Positions 31,666-44,180 of a stretch of 64,000 nucleotides of DNA are shown piece after piece. Positions within the stretch are counted from its first letter, which is position 1. Every line of letters starts with the position of its first letter. Under the pieces are notes generated by a model. It was not told where the DNA came from. It made no database searches and was given only the letters and a program-made list of their open reading frames with translations. Made by a program: the position numbers and the translations under genes. Origin of the DNA: Serpula lacrymans var. lacrymans S7.9 (taxonomy: Eukaryota > Basidiomycota > Agaricomycetes > Boletales > Serpulaceae); NCBI RefSeq assembly GCF_000218685.1, contig NW_006763302.1, forward strand, positions 1,036,868 to 1,100,867, in the 5' to 3' direction.

Positions 31666-34073
31666 ATGAGTACTTTACCTGGACCATCGGCAGAAAATGC
31701 TACTTCAAAGAAGCGGCCAGTATTTTCTTCCTCTTCAAGTGCTTTATGGGCCATTCTTGGCAAGGAAATGTCTCAATCGACCTCAACGACAGCGAAAACA
31801 ACGATCCCTGTTCCTCCATTAGCTCCGCTCGACAAAGCAGGCGCATCTATGCGCATGTTACTATATGATACTCAACTTAACCTTGAAAAGTTCTCAGCTC
31901 GTGTGGATAAACTCACTGGTGGTGTCGAAGATGCTAGGAAAGAGCTGGTTACCGTACAGAGAATGTTCGAAGGTGATCGAGACAAAATCATGGGAGAGAT
32001 GCTCGACATCTGTAAGTCTTGTTAGCCAGGTCTAAATTTCTTACAAATACTAATCACAGCGTCGATAACGTACTGCCTGCGTGGTCGTTCGACAGCGAAC
32101 AGATGTCAGGCTGTGTTACAGAAGTGTATAGGCGCACCTGCTCAATCTGCACAACTAGAACTTATGCTTAAGTCACAAACATCGATCGAAGCTGTATTCC
32201 AGGCACTAGAAAAACGCACAGATGCGCTGCAAACGGTACCGTTTGATGCCATACCTCAGCTTTGGCGAATGCGCTCTGACCATGAGATCATCTAGCTGAT
32301 GCAATCCCAGACGCATACAATCCAAATGATTCAAGAGCAGCAAAATGCACTGATAACTAGTGTTCTATCTGTCCCACCCCTTCTTCATGCTATTCCGCTC
32401 CACATCGATCAAGCGAGGTCCGGCATCGTAGACGCTCTGAACACTAACATTTCGAAAATCTCTTCGTTATCGGATGCTATGAACTCTGACATACCTCAAT
32501 TTCACTTAGAACAGATTAAATCCAGTATCATCGACGCGCTAAATCCTAGTATATCTGGTATCTCGACAGCTTTGGACCTGATGAAAACGAATATTATTGA
32601 AGTCATAAAGAATAGTGTCTCAAGTATACCGTCGACTCTGGACATCATGCAAGCGAAAATTATCGATGATATGAAGACCAAATCTGTCGAAGTCCTACAA
32701 GGCCTTTATTGCCATTCTCCACCATTGGCATCTCACGCAGAGTCACGTCCGCTGGTCCCCAAAAAACGTGCCACATCTGTGGCGGACGTTGATACACTCT
32801 CCAATCATGGACCTCTTCCTGATCTTTCTCCACATAATTACAACACAAAAGGAAGTAAGAAAAGGGTCAAAAGGATGCGCATCGATTCTCCGCCTCGGTC
32901 ACCTTCCATATTGCCAATTTCCCCCCGCCAATCGCCACCGAAAATTGTGAGCCTGTGTAGTGACGAAGCAGGAAACCTCTCTATCCCCAATATCACTACT
33001 TCTGGCGGTATAATTCACAGTGCGCATCCAATTTCTCCTTTTCTGTCTGAGATACGACAACCTGTTAGTGGCCCCTTCCGCATGGGTTATTCTGAGCTAT
33101 CGGGAACAGGCAATCATCACCCACAACGCGACTCTCAGGCTCCCACTCAAATCATGATGACCTCCGCCCCTGGTCCTGGCCGTAAGAAACTTGTCGCGGC
33201 CAAAGCAAATGGATCCCATGGCCATGCAATTCAACTTGATCCGTCAGCTGAATCATCTAAGGCCAGGACACGAGCAAAGCTACGGCCAAGACCTATCAAT
33301 AGGGAGTCAGGTAAGAATCAAGTAACTCCCATAGTTCCTCGACAAGTACCGGCCGAATCCCAATTGGAATCCCTTGCTCCTACCCTAAGGTCATCATCGG
33401 CGATGTCTTCCTTAGCTGCACAAGCTGCACATGCTCCCGATGAACAACATGTTTCTCATGCTACTCCAAGCCGTCACGATATTCCCGCTAGTCTGTCCCC
33501 CCTTTCGTCCGTCCCTTCGTCGAGCCCTATTCAAATGCACAAAAAGCCAGCCCAATTGTCACAAGTCGAATCAAAAACCACTTCTAGAGATGATGACGTT
33601 TTGAGCCACAAAGATAAGTGGCTTATGGGCCCGGGTATCCCACATACTAGACATGATGCTGGATATCATTTTTCGAAAACATCGAACTCAAACACTGCCG
33701 AGCCCTCTACAAAAGTCAGCGATATATCTCGTGGCAACCACTCGAAGCAGCTGGCATCAGTTTACAGCGCAAATTGTGCCTTTCCGTCTTCGGACGTTGG
33801 TTATGGTTCGATGGCGTCGTCGTCATTGAAACCAATAAGTTTGCGAGATAGGCAAGCGCACATGTCCTTCGTATGTATTTCAACGTTCTCCTCCAAAGAT
33901 GGCTGGCGGTCTTGTCGACAAAACAAGAGCAATGCACTAATTCACATTGGCTCGGGGCACCGCTAACTTGAGCCTCTTTAATATTTTTTTAGTTCCATCA
34001 TTCTCGTGCAACCGCAAAGCGATTTATACCCCTCGGGTCTTTTTCTTCTTCCGACGAACATGAAGAAGTATGA
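31666..34073 (+). CDS. Hypothetical protein, 725 aa, coiled-coil N-terminus and disordered tail
   Basis: I do not recognise a family. Four exons (31666-32011, 32060-32235, 32296-33870, 33993-34073) sum to 2178 nt in frame. The second intron (gtaccg...catctag) removes an in-frame TAG, which supports the model. The N-terminal third is helical (LNLEKFSARVDKLTGGVEDA, VQRMFEGDRDKIM), then repeats of a helix-like unit (QIKSSIIDALNPSISGIS, LDLMKTNIIEVIKNSVSSI). The rest is Ser/Pro/Lys-rich and likely disordered, with a basic patch KKRVKRMRIDSPP that could be a nuclear signal. It ends RFIPLGSFSSSDEHEEV. Its place next to host genes and its intron pattern suggest a true host gene. Confidence 0.65.
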
Positions 34074-34382
34074 CTTTCCAGCGCTACCAGCGCTACCGGA
34101 ACTGATAAAGGACGTAGATATAAAACATTGCTTTCTTGTCGCAGATGCAGAAGAAAAAAGGACTATGTGTTGCAGTCACACTATTCTTGAAAGCTGATTA
34201 TTTAGAGATTACTCACACCGATCAGTGTGGATATAGTGGACGACTCAGATGGAATAAGTAGCATCGAACGAATGGTTTAAACAGGGGAAATACAGTAGTG
34301 ATGACAGATTTAAGTTCAGGATTCGGAAAGTTGCATGGCATAAAGTGAAGGAAATACAGCAACTGTCCTATAGCAACGTGAT
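34074..34382. other. Spacer between convergent genes
   Basis: About 310 bp where the 3' ends of the 725-aa gene (plus) and the dehydrogenase gene (minus) meet. I see only untranslated sequence. Confidence 0.5.
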
Positions 34383-35781
34383 TCACACGTCTTTGACCTG
34401 CATTTCCAACCACTCCCACAGTGCCTGGCCGAGCTTCGGGTCCTGTGTACCCTGCCGAGGAATCCCAGGTCGTGCCCAGGGGACAAGGGACTGGAAATCA
34501 GACGCAGCAACATCAACAAGGGCAGAGCGAGCTTGAAGAGACAGAAATTTACCTTGCCGTTGAGTCCGGCGGCCTCAGGTGCAGTCCCCGCATATAATTG
34601 CGTGAGAGCGCGGGTGTCGAACAAGAGTACCGCAATCTGTGAACGATCAGAGTGAGAAGTCGCATACCAAATAAAATCTTTTTTATGACACGCACCATTA
34701 CTTTTCGAGCAAAATCTGGTACGTATACCGTTGGAGGTCGGAACGGATGTTTCCTGGGTTCAAGGCAATAGACACGATGCCTTGGTTACCATAGCGCTTT
34801 GCGAGTTCTAGAGCAGAAACAATGTTTCCCTATATCACCAGCCAGACGAAAGGTCACGCTCGGATTAACGACAATATGGCAGGGTTGAAGAGGCCTCACG
34901 TATTTGCTTTGACCATATAATGACTGGGGACTCATTTTCTTCCGAACTGGGCCATCTTTGAATGTGGCAAAATCGAGGCTACCGAAGAGATGCGCAGATG
35001 AGGCAACGGTGACCACGCGTGCTTTGCCGTCTGGGGAGGTTTGGGCTGTTGAGATTAGGGTTGGAAGGAGAAGTTTCGTGAAGTAATGATGGCCTGTGGA
35101 ACAACGCAGACTATTACTGTCTGTATGAAACGAAGAAAAAAAGGGGCTTCTACCAAGAACGTTGGTACCAAATTGGAGATCATAGCCATCCGCGGTTAAG
35201 AGGTCCTTTGGAGGAAACATCACGCCACTAGCCGAGTCAATATCAGTGAAAGGATTTGCATAGGACCTTTTTCTCGGATCTGGGACTTACGCGTTATTAA
35301 TGAGAACATGGAGCTGCGTCTCTTTGCTATCCGGATGAAAAGGTGAGTTCGTTAGCGTTAGTGGGCCAGTCGTGACCTGGGGAGTTGAGTGAGTAATACC
35401 TGAGAAACTCCTCAGCGGCCACTTGATCGAGTTTGAGGAAGATTGCCTCGTTTCCTGTCTTGTCCTTCAATTCACGGATAGTTTCCTCCGATTGAGGCTG
35501 GTTTCTGGCTGCGATATAGACTTTTGCATTGTGTGATAAAAGAGCCTGCATTATGGTCGTTAGCACATGTATGTGATCGTACCACTCTCATTTCAAGGTC
35601 TGGATAGGAGAAGGAAGAGGAAGGCGCTTTAATGAACGCTCATCAAGGTGGTCTCTTTTCCGATTCCCGTGTTAGCGCCAGTGACAATGATTACCTTCCC
35701 AGCTAGATCCGGTATGTTATTGACAGAGAATTTAGATTTGGGAGGTACAACCTCTCTAGCCCAAGATAATGCTGCGCCCAT
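34383..35781 (-). CDS. Short-chain dehydrogenase/reductase (retinol-dehydrogenase-like)
   Basis: Several exons on the minus strand. The start is [18 protein letters not shown] at 35781 and the cofactor motif [10 protein letters not shown] lies in exon 1. Later exons give [45 protein letters not shown], the catalytic [26 protein letters not shown], and the end [20 protein letters not shown] to WLEMQVKDV (stop 34383). The fold is a Rossmann NAD(P)-dependent oxidoreductase; the substrate cannot be inferred. Two oddities: between KLD and AAEEF it is 7 residues shorter than its paralogue at 44181-45390, and the first intron seems to start with AT instead of GT (ccttg|atgagc). The gene may be impaired. 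Confidence 0.8.
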
Positions 35782-36288
35782 TTGTCACTTTGATATTACG
35801 ATGATTGCTATCAATGATTTGTCGTTCGTGGAATGCTATCAGGGAAGATTGGCGTGTTGAGCAGCGCGACACGCAAAGAAGGACTTCTGCGTGTATAACT
35901 TGGGAAAGTGTGCTATATTTAGCTGTCTGGCCTTGCGTGAGGTCGAGGATTTAAGTTTCGTAGTGAAACTTGGGAATGCTTCATGGTTTTCTAGTGTTCT
36001 AAGAATCACAGCCGGGCAATGACGCGCCATAACGGCGACGCTGCTTCTTGATTTACTAAGTATGATTCGCAAGGTCGCGCTGGTATTACGGAAGATCCGA
36101 GTCGTATCAATAGCGACATTCGAAGTAAACGCTGAAAATATTTCAGGCGCCTGAAAAAATAAAAGTGATGATTTGTAAGCATGCTGTAGTTGGAAAGAAA
36201 ATACGGCGCTTACAAAAAAAATTCCTTTGATAATGCCAATCTGTTGAACTCCGCTTCAACTTGGACCGTATTATGGAATGGACAGCAA
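35782..36288. other. Non-coding spacer
   Basis: About 500 bp upstream of the dehydrogenase gene. I see no gene, repeat or clear element boundary. It presumably contains the dehydrogenase promoter. Confidence 0.4.
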
Positions 36289-37935
36289 ATGACACAGGTT
36301 GTTTTCGTCCCCACGCTTGTGCCTCACCACTCCATGCATCGACAACCTTCTCGGCATTCAAGACCCCCTGTTGACAACGATGTAGACGATAACGACAAAT
36401 TATCTGACAGTGATGTCGACAATAGGAACGCCCAAGGTTCCCGCAAGTCTAGGCGACCAGGTATCAAGTGGACTGCTGACCATACTGATCGTCTCCTAGA
36501 CTGGCTGGAACAGAATGTCAAAAAGCGACATTTACTTTTCTCGGATTCTCAGGAAGATGCCACCAAGGAGAGTAGAAAGAAGGGACAGGCTAAGTCTAGC
36601 AAGGTGGTGTTACACGGGGAGCTTGCACAGTATGTATTTGGTGTGGAGAGTGATCCGGCTATTTGTGCGACTCTCAAGTCTGATCCGGTGAGGTATACAA
36701 AGGCGGTCGATAACCACCTCTCTTCGTAAGTGTTATTTGTTGATCAGCACCTGATATTTAGATAACCATTATTTATCCAGGCTGAAGAAAAAATACCGCC
36801 AGTCTTGTTAGGAGCTGGGCCGTACTGGAGCTGGTCTTACGTTTGAGCAACTAGAGAGGAACCCCGAGTATACAGGACCAATTGGTGCGTTTATACGTTA
36901 GTTCATTCAATTTCCGCCTTCCTACATGTGTTTACCATACTACCAGGTGCAATCACGGCCAAGTTCAAAATGTTCCATCGTTTGCATGGCTTCTGGAGGA
37001 AGATCCCCAGCTACAACCCTTTCACAATGTCATCAGATGCAGGTCAGGATCATGAGGCACAGGCCTACAATCTTCTGTTCTCAAACACGTGCGGTCGGGG
37101 TCATACTAGCCACCATGATGCAAGCAATGTGGCCTCAGCCATGGCGTTGGATATCCCTGCACAGCAGCAGCAGCACTACCCGGTTGACACACAGACAACG
37201 AGCCAATATAATCTGAACTACCACCCGCCGAATCAGCAACTCCATCAGCTTCACTCCATGCCTCAGTACGTTAACCATCGCAACAGCTCCCATGTGGACC
37301 CGAGCATGACATCGTCCTCTGTATCGTCCATGCCTTATGGTGTTTTGTTAATATCATTACCGTCTATGACAACTGACCCAAATTTCTTCGACTCAAATGC
37401 TTCCAGCCTTTTTCCTGGGGCTTATCATCAATCGTTATCTTCTCTGTTTCAGGATAACCACTCCATCTCTTCATTTGAGTCTTTTTTTTCTAAACTGCAG
37501 CATGATACGCTGGGTCAGGGTCAAGGTGAGTCCGTACTCCCAATGTCTCCTTTACCCCAACCCCAATACCAGACGTCTTCGATCTCTGGTGCTTTGGGGA
37601 TGCCACTTCCCATGTCTCCCACCTCGGACAATGACAACTCTGGTTTCTCCGCAAACCAGTATCCGCCCTCTCTTACATCTAGTTTCTTTTCCGATCAACC
37701 ACCTGCCTCCCCCGCATCTGGACGATCCAACTTTTTCTCAAACTTACCGCAGACTTCTACTCCGCCTCCTGCAACTTTGCCTCCTGTTTCTCCACCTATC
37801 CCTGCTTCGAAAAAAGGCAAACATCCTGCTACGTTTGTAAACATCAGAGATGCCCTTTGCAATCAGCTGGCTGCATCAGGCAAAGAAGCCGCCCAGGAGC
37901 AGCGTGTCACTACAAATAGGCGATCCACTGATTAG
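36289..37935 (+). pseudogene. Myb-like/Ser-Pro-rich protein of unknown function, interrupted
   Basis: Starts near MTQVVFVPTLVPHHSM. The first exon has an acidic stretch and a Myb/SANT-like start (RRPGIKWTADHTDRLLDWLE). After an intron (gtaagtgtt...ttatccag) the frame reads LKKKYRQSC*ELGRTGAGL with a TAG at 36809-36811. A second intron precedes ITAKFKMFHRLHGFWRKIP, then a long Gln/Ser/Pro-rich region. It ends at 37935, 13 bp before the copia LTR. Such proteins occur as large families in basidiomycetes, possibly transposon-derived; this last statement is from general knowledge, not from this sequence. Confidence 0.55.
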
Positions 37936-37948
37936 CCAAGTAAGGACA

Positions 37949-38268
37949 TGTTAGTTTTGGTGATTCTGCACCTTTGTGCTACCCATATATTTTCATTCCT
38001 TTCTCTATCTATTCTTCTATCATTCACTATTGATTGTGTTCTCTATTATTTTGCCTTTGTGGCTGCTTTGTTTACCTTTGTTTACAAAACTTCGGACAGT
38101 ATTGCAGAGTCCAATGCTTCCTATTCTCTAGTTACTCACATTGGACTCTAGGTACTGTATACCTGTCATACTCTCTAATAATAAAGTTACTCACATTGGA
38201 CTCTAGTTCCAATCCCTGATTGCTCTCAGCAAGTGGCTAGACACTTCCTTCAAGCTTTGTTCTTAATA
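37949..38268 (+). repeat. 5' LTR of copia copy B
   Basis: 320 bp. It contains an internal direct repeat, gttactcacattggactctag, at about 38131 and 38191 with a spacer. Copy A has lost one unit plus the spacer. Confidence 0.93.
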
Positions 38269-38282
38269 GGTTATGAGCCCTG
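38269..38282 (+). promoter_or_regulatory. Primer-binding site of copia copy B (half-tRNA iMet type)
   Basis: GGTTATGAGCCCTG directly after the LTR, identical to copy A and complementary to the initiator tRNA-Met anticodon stem-loop. Confidence 0.85.
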
Positions 38283-39272
38283 TGCTCTAGCCATCTTCCT
38301 GACCTCATATCTCACCATCCAAGTGTCCTACTGCTTATCCATCGTAACCATCGTCTTGTGGGACTCTTATTATCTCATCCATCACCTCAGATTACTCTGA
38401 TCTCATCTTGATCTCCAACAACGACTCCTTGTTGCAAGTTACCCCCATTTCGGACGCTTTTTTGGTCTTATCTGCACCATATCTCGCCCAATCCTTATCT
38501 GATTGTCCTGTAACTTCTACCATCGTCTTTTACGGCCTAAATAACCCTAGGAGACCTGTCAGAGCGGTTGGATTTGAGCTGGATCTTTCTGTGAGCCTTC
38601 ATCATCATTTGATCACCTTTTGGCCCCCTATTCCATATCTCCACATCCTGTGCTCGGATCTTGTGATATTTGGGCCATCTATTACTCTATAAAAACATTC
38701 CCTATACCTCTGATTTGGTGGCAATCCATCCATCTTATCTGTCTCTGCATCAATTTCGACTTTTTGCCCTATTTTTCGCTTTTTGGCATATCTGGTGTGT
38801 GCATAAAGCTCCAATCTTCTCTACTCTGTCCATTATCAGATAGAACAAGCCTATAGACTGTGAAGCTCGCCTGCATTGCCTCAGTTTGCTGTTGCCTAGA
38901 GCCTCTCTCAGTCTGCGGTGTTTGGGGAGCTTAAGTCACTTTGTTGACTCATATACAAGCCCTATTAACCAACACTGTCTCGAGGTGATTTCTCTGTTAA
39001 TATCAGTGTGGAATTGAAAGGGGAACACAGGCGTAACCCTGTAGCAGCACTAGGAAGCCTTAGCACCCTCCTGGATCGCTTTTTGGACGCTTTTTGGACC
39101 CTATTTGGACCTATCATTGCGCTTTTCACCCTCTCCATATCCTCTCTATACCGCCTCACCATCTTATTTGCTCGCCTCCTACTGTTGCCCATCGTCTTTG
39201 CCACTGTTTCATCGCCTATAGCCATCTCCTACATCATTTATATTCGCTCTATCGTCTTATACAACACCCATC
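38283..39272 (+). other. Untranslated leader of copia copy B
   Basis: About 990 bp, C/T-rich, collinear in blocks with the copy A leader. Copy A has an additional segment near 2540-2700. No coding frame stands out. Confidence 0.75.
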
Positions 39273-42200
39273 ATGTCTGACTCTGACCCAAAGTTCCATC
39301 CCTTGTCTGGCACTAACTACCCCCAGTGGAGTGGTGAAATGCAAGCTTGGTTGATGACCAAGGGACTGTGGAGGCTTGTCTCTGGCACTGAAAAGTGTCC
39401 TGGGACTGACACTGAAGCAATAGAGAAATGGGAGTTGAGAGCTGAAAAGGCTGCTGGTGCATTATACCTCAATGTCACCAAAGAGCAGCGCATCCATCTT
39501 GATGGCATCATTGATGATCCTGTCAAGATCTGGGAGAAATTGGCCATTGTGCACGTCTCTAAGAAGCCTGGGACGAGATTTAATGCCTATGACGACTTCT
39601 TCTCTATCAGAAAGAAGGAGGACGAGTCCCTGCAGTCTCTTATGACCAGAATTGACGAAGGCATGCATCAAATTCAAAATCTTCGTCCTACTGGCTTCTC
39701 ATTGTCTGAATTGGACGATGAATTGACATGCATGGCCATGATTAGGGCGCTTCCTGATCAATATGCCCACTTTACTTCGTCTCTACTGCTTCTGGGCACC
39801 TTGGATAAAACTCAGCTCAGGGATGCTTTCCTTGCTGAAGAGGTCAATCGCTGTTGTCGTGCTGAAGTCGATTCTGCCTTGCATTCTTCGTCTACCACTG
39901 CCAATAGCACCTGTACCCATCCTAAGTGCCATCATTGCAACCAATCCACCACCTCTACTCGCATTCAGTGTGATTTCTGTGGTTTACTTGGTCATACCCA
40001 GGATAAATGCCACAGATATGTTATCAGTCGCCAACAGGCGGCGGAGGGCGCTAAGAATCGCTACAAGCGTGGCAATAAGGCTCAGGCAGGCCCCAGCAAC
40101 TCTCAGAATACCTCTCAGCAGCCCAAATCTTCGCCCAACAATGCCAATTCATCTACTGTGGTCACTGAATCAGCTGGAAATGCAAGTCTTTGTTCCATTC
40201 ATCCCTCTGATCCTCACTGCCCTCTCCAACTTGATGCTGACGTTGATTGGAATGCAGACACAGGCGCCACTTCTCATATGACACCTCATCGTCATTGGGT
40301 GCACCACTATACCCCATATCGTGTGCCAATCAAGCTGGCTGATCACACTGTCGTCTATTCAGCTGGTGTTGGTACTGTGGTGTTTAATCCTGTGATGAAT
40401 GGCAAAGTGGCTAGGGCTGTGGAATTCTCTAGAGTGCTCCATGTACCAGATCTTCGAAATAATCTCCTCTCAGTCTTGTATTTAACTCGTCAAAGTGGTT
40501 TCAATATCACTATTTCGTCTCATTTCATGTCCTTTATGCGTGACAACACTCTCTTGTTCACTGCAACTATCAATGACAACAATGCAGCATTCCTTGATGG
40601 ATCTACTGCTGCTTGTGTTGAATTGGGACATTTTACTGCGACTATACCACTTGATTTGATGCTCTGGCATCGCAGATTGGCTCACCACCACCATGCTGAT
40701 GTCAAGAGACTGATACAGAGAGATCTGGTCACTGGGCTTACACTGGAATCCAAGGCTGCTCCTGATCCTGTCTGTGAACCGTGCTTGTCTGGCAAGATGC
40801 ATGCCAATCCATTCCCCTCATCTGATACTCGCTCTGCTCATCCTTTGGACCTCATCCATTCTGATGTACACCAAGTCTCTTCCCCCACATTCTCTGGTTA
40901 TCGCTACTGGGTCACCTTCATTGACGATCACAGTCAATTCCGTGTTGTTGTGCCTCTCAAGGCCAAGTCAGATGTCTTTGATGCTTTCAAGAGATTCAAG
41001 GCTTATGCTGAGACTCAATTGGAGCGTAAAATCAAGGCTCTGCGCGATGACAAAGGGGGAGAGTACATGTCCAAGGAATTTGAGCAATTCACAGATGACC
41101 ATGGGATTGTCAGACAGCATACCACCAGGAATCGTCCTCAGCAGAATGGTGTGGCAGAGCGAGCAAACAGACTTCTGACTGAGCGTATCACTGCCATGTT
41201 ATCAGAGTCTGCATTGCCTAACAGCTTCTGGGGTGAATGTCTGTCTGCTTTGGTGCATGTCTGGAACAGGTGTCCCACTGATGCAGTGGCCCATGCCACT
41301 CCATTTGAGTTGTGGTATGGACGCAAGCCTGACATGTCTCACCTTCGCGTTTGGGGCTGCACTGCCTATGTGCATGTGCAAAAGGACAAAAGAGGCGTCT
41401 TTGGCTCTCATATGGAGAAATGTGTGTTCATTGGTTACCCTGAGGGATACAAGGGATGGAAATTCTACAATCCTACCACCAAGCGCACTGTTATCTATGA
41501 GAGAGCTGATTTTGATGAGCACTACTTCCCTAGCTTGAAGAAGTCTTCTGACAATGTCCCACCTCCACCTCCCACTCCACCTTCACTATCCATGCCATTG
41601 GGCCTGATTGAGGATGTCCCTGCACCAGGTCCAGGGGGAGATATGGGCGCACCAGCTGCGCTTCAGCAGCCTCAGCTATTGCCTGATAATGGGCCTCATT
41701 TGGACCTTGATGCAAAACCACCTGTGAATCAACCTCCTGAGCTTCCAAATCAACCTCCTGAGCTTCCAAATCACCCTCCTCATCGCTCACCTTCTCCTGA
41801 CTTGCCTATTGCACTGAGACGCCCTGTAAGGGCTAGGAGACCACCTAGACCATGGTGGCTTCAACACAGACAACCTACTCCTGCCATTGAGAGTGATGAC
41901 AGTGATTCTGAGGCAGTTGATGATGAAGTGGCACACTTTGGAGACTCTGCTGAGCCTAGGTCATTTGCAGATGCAATGAAGCGTCCTGATGCAGATAAAT
42001 GGAGAGAGGCAGCCATGGAAGAGCTTCAAGCTCATGAGCGCAATGGTACTTGGTCACTAGTGGAACTACCTTCTGGAGTCAAGGCTATTGGTGGCAAGTG
42101 GGTCTTCAAGATCAAGCGCAACTCGGATGGCACTGTTGAGCGCTACAAGGCCAGATATGTAGCCAAAGGTTATAACCAGCGCCCTGGCTTTGATTTCCTC

Positions 42201-43494
42201 GAAATATTTGCACCTACTGTCCGCATATCATCCATCAGAGTTGTCCTTGCCATTTGCGCTCCATTGACATTTCCCATGCATTCCTGAATGGAGTCATGGA
42301 TGTCAAGGTCTACATGCATCAGCCAGAGGGATTCCATCAGGGTTCTCGCAATCTTGTTTGCCAGTTGGACAAGGCCATCTATGGGACAAAGCAGGGAGGC
42401 AGAATGTGGAACCAGAAGATGCACACTGTGCTTGAAAAACTTGGATTCAAGTGTACTTATTCAGACTCTGCCATCTATGTCTTTAACAGAGCTGATGTGC
42501 GCATTATCCTGCCTGTCTTTGTTGATGACATGACACTGGCATCCACTTCTACTTCTGCACTTGACCAAGCTGTCAAGGACCTCTCCCTGCACTTTAAGCT
42601 TCGTGATCTTGGCCCTACTTCTTACCTACTTGGCATTTCCATCACTAGAGACCCACCATCTCCCTCTCCCAACATCAGTACACTCTGGACATTCTGGAGC
42701 GCTTTGGCATGAAGGACTGCAAGCCTGTGTCCACTCCCATGGATCCTGATTTGCGCCTCACCAAGGACATGTCTCCCAAAACATCCAGTGATGCTGCTTT
42801 GATGAAGAACATTCCCTACCTTGCTGCTGTTGGTGCTCTGATATATCTGGCCACTACCACTCGTCCTGACATTGCCTACACTGTTGGAGTCCTTGCCAGA
42901 TATAACTCTAATCCTGGTCTTACTCACTGGAGTGCTGTCAAGCACTTGTTCCGCTACTTGCAAGGCACCCTTGATCATTCCCTTGTCCTTGGTCCTGATC
43001 CCAATTCCACTGAACTCTTCACCACTTTCTCTGATGCTGATCATGGTGGTGACAAGGACTCTGGTCGTTCTACTGGTGCCTATATTGTCAAGATGGGATC
43101 TGGTGCTGTCTCCTGGAGCTCCAAGCTTCAGAACATTGTTGCTCTGTCCACCACTGAAGCAGAATACATTGCTGCTGTTGAGGCTGGCAAAGAGATTTGC
43201 TGGATGCGAAATTTGTTGAAGGAAATGGGATATCCTATCACCTCTCCTTCCACCCTTCATATTGACAACCAATCTGCCATCTCTGTATCCAAGAACCCTG
43301 AGCACCATGGTCGGATGAAACACCTTGATCTGCGATGGCATTGGTTGAGAGATGTTGTTGACTCTGGGCAGATTGCTCCTACCTTTGTTCCCACTGCTGA
43401 AATGCCTGCAGACTTGTTGACCAAGACTCTTGTCAAGCCTAAAGTGGAAGTGTTCAGGAAGATGATGGGACTTATTAGATCAGGGGGGAGCTGA
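39273..43494 (+). pseudogene. Copia copy B gag-pol, two frame breaks in RT
   Basis: One polyprotein from MSDSDPKFHPLSG. Zinc knuckle CDFCGLLGHTQDKC (about residue 233), protease DTGATSHM (329), HHCC domain, integrase D, D, E in HSDVHQ (530), RDDKGGEY (591) and NGVAERAN (625), a Pro-rich linker, then RT start GKWVFKIKRNSDG (941). The frame breaks near 42255 where a small deletion joins VVLAIC to LRSIDISHAFLNG. It continues with FVDDMTLAS and breaks again near 42660-42710 before QHQYTLDILERFG. The last frame has RNase H (DADHGGDKDSGR, STTEAEYIAA, DNQSAISVS) and ends at 43494. Gag, protease and integrase are open and could act in trans; RT as read is not continuous. Confidence 0.95.
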
Positions 43495-43523
43495 TGCTTG
43501 GGAGGTGCAGCATCAGGGGGGAG

Positions 43524-43843
43524 TGTTAGTTTTGGTGATTCTGCACCTTTGTGCTACCCATATATTTTCATTCCTTTCTCTATCTATTCTTCTATCATTC
43601 ACTATTGATTGTGTTCTCTATTATTTTGCCTTTGTGGCTGCTTTGTTTACCTTTGTTTACAAAACTTCGGACAGTATTGCAGAGTCCAATGCTTCCTATT
43701 CTCTAGTTACTCACATTGGACTCTAGGTACTGTATACCTGTCATACTCTCTAATAATAAAGTTACTCACATTGGACTCTAGTTCCAGTCCCTGATTGCTC
43801 TCAGCAAGTGGCTAGACACTTCCTTCAAGCTTTGTTCTTAATA
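43524..43843 (+). repeat. 3' LTR of copia copy B
   Basis: 320 bp, follows the purine tract catcaggggggag and is nearly identical to the 5' LTR. Confidence 0.93.
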
Positions 43844-44180
43844 GTTGATTCCAACAAACCTAAGATAGTGACAAATGGTTCTATATCCACTGGCTCGAAT
43901 TCTGCAGGAAACCATGTTCTATTGCGGATGGTGACAAACCTTCAAAGCGGATTCGAAGGTGAACCATGTGGCTTTGAGATGCACTGCATGCAACACAAAG
44001 GACTTTGGAGATGCGGCTATCGGTGAGCCTCATCGACGTGTCCGAGGCCGAAGCAGTCATGAAACGTTGACGAATCGAACCCGAACATTTCTGCAAGGCT
44101 GTCACATAGGTCACACGTCACGAGCTTCACGCACATCATAGTAATTCGGCATCGACAGGTGTATCATCACTATAAAAGTG
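43844..44180. other. Non-coding spacer
   Basis: About 340 bp between copia copy B and the decayed dehydrogenase. I see no gene or repeat shared with other parts of the window. Confidence 0.4.

Larger units (their letters stand above)
37949..43843 (+). mobile_element. Copia copy B, both LTRs present
   Basis: A 5.9-kb copia element with LTRs 37949-38268 and 43524-43843 (both 320 bp, TGTTAG...CTTAATA, one difference seen: ttccaatcc against ttccagtcc), a half-tRNA primer site, gag-pol, and a purine tract (atcagggggga, present twice near 43480 and 43513). No target-site duplication is visible: the flanks are ggaca on the left and gttga on the right. That suggests recombination or loss of flanking DNA despite the near-identical LTRs. 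Confidence 0.95.

Noticed and set aside
32236..32295. Premature TAG in the 725-aa gene as a pseudogene sign
   Set aside because: The TAG falls in a GT...AG segment whose removal keeps the frame, so an intron is the simpler reading.
37944..43848. Target-site duplication around copia copy B
   Set aside because: The five bases left (ggaca) and right (gttga) do not match, and shifting the LTR edge does not help.
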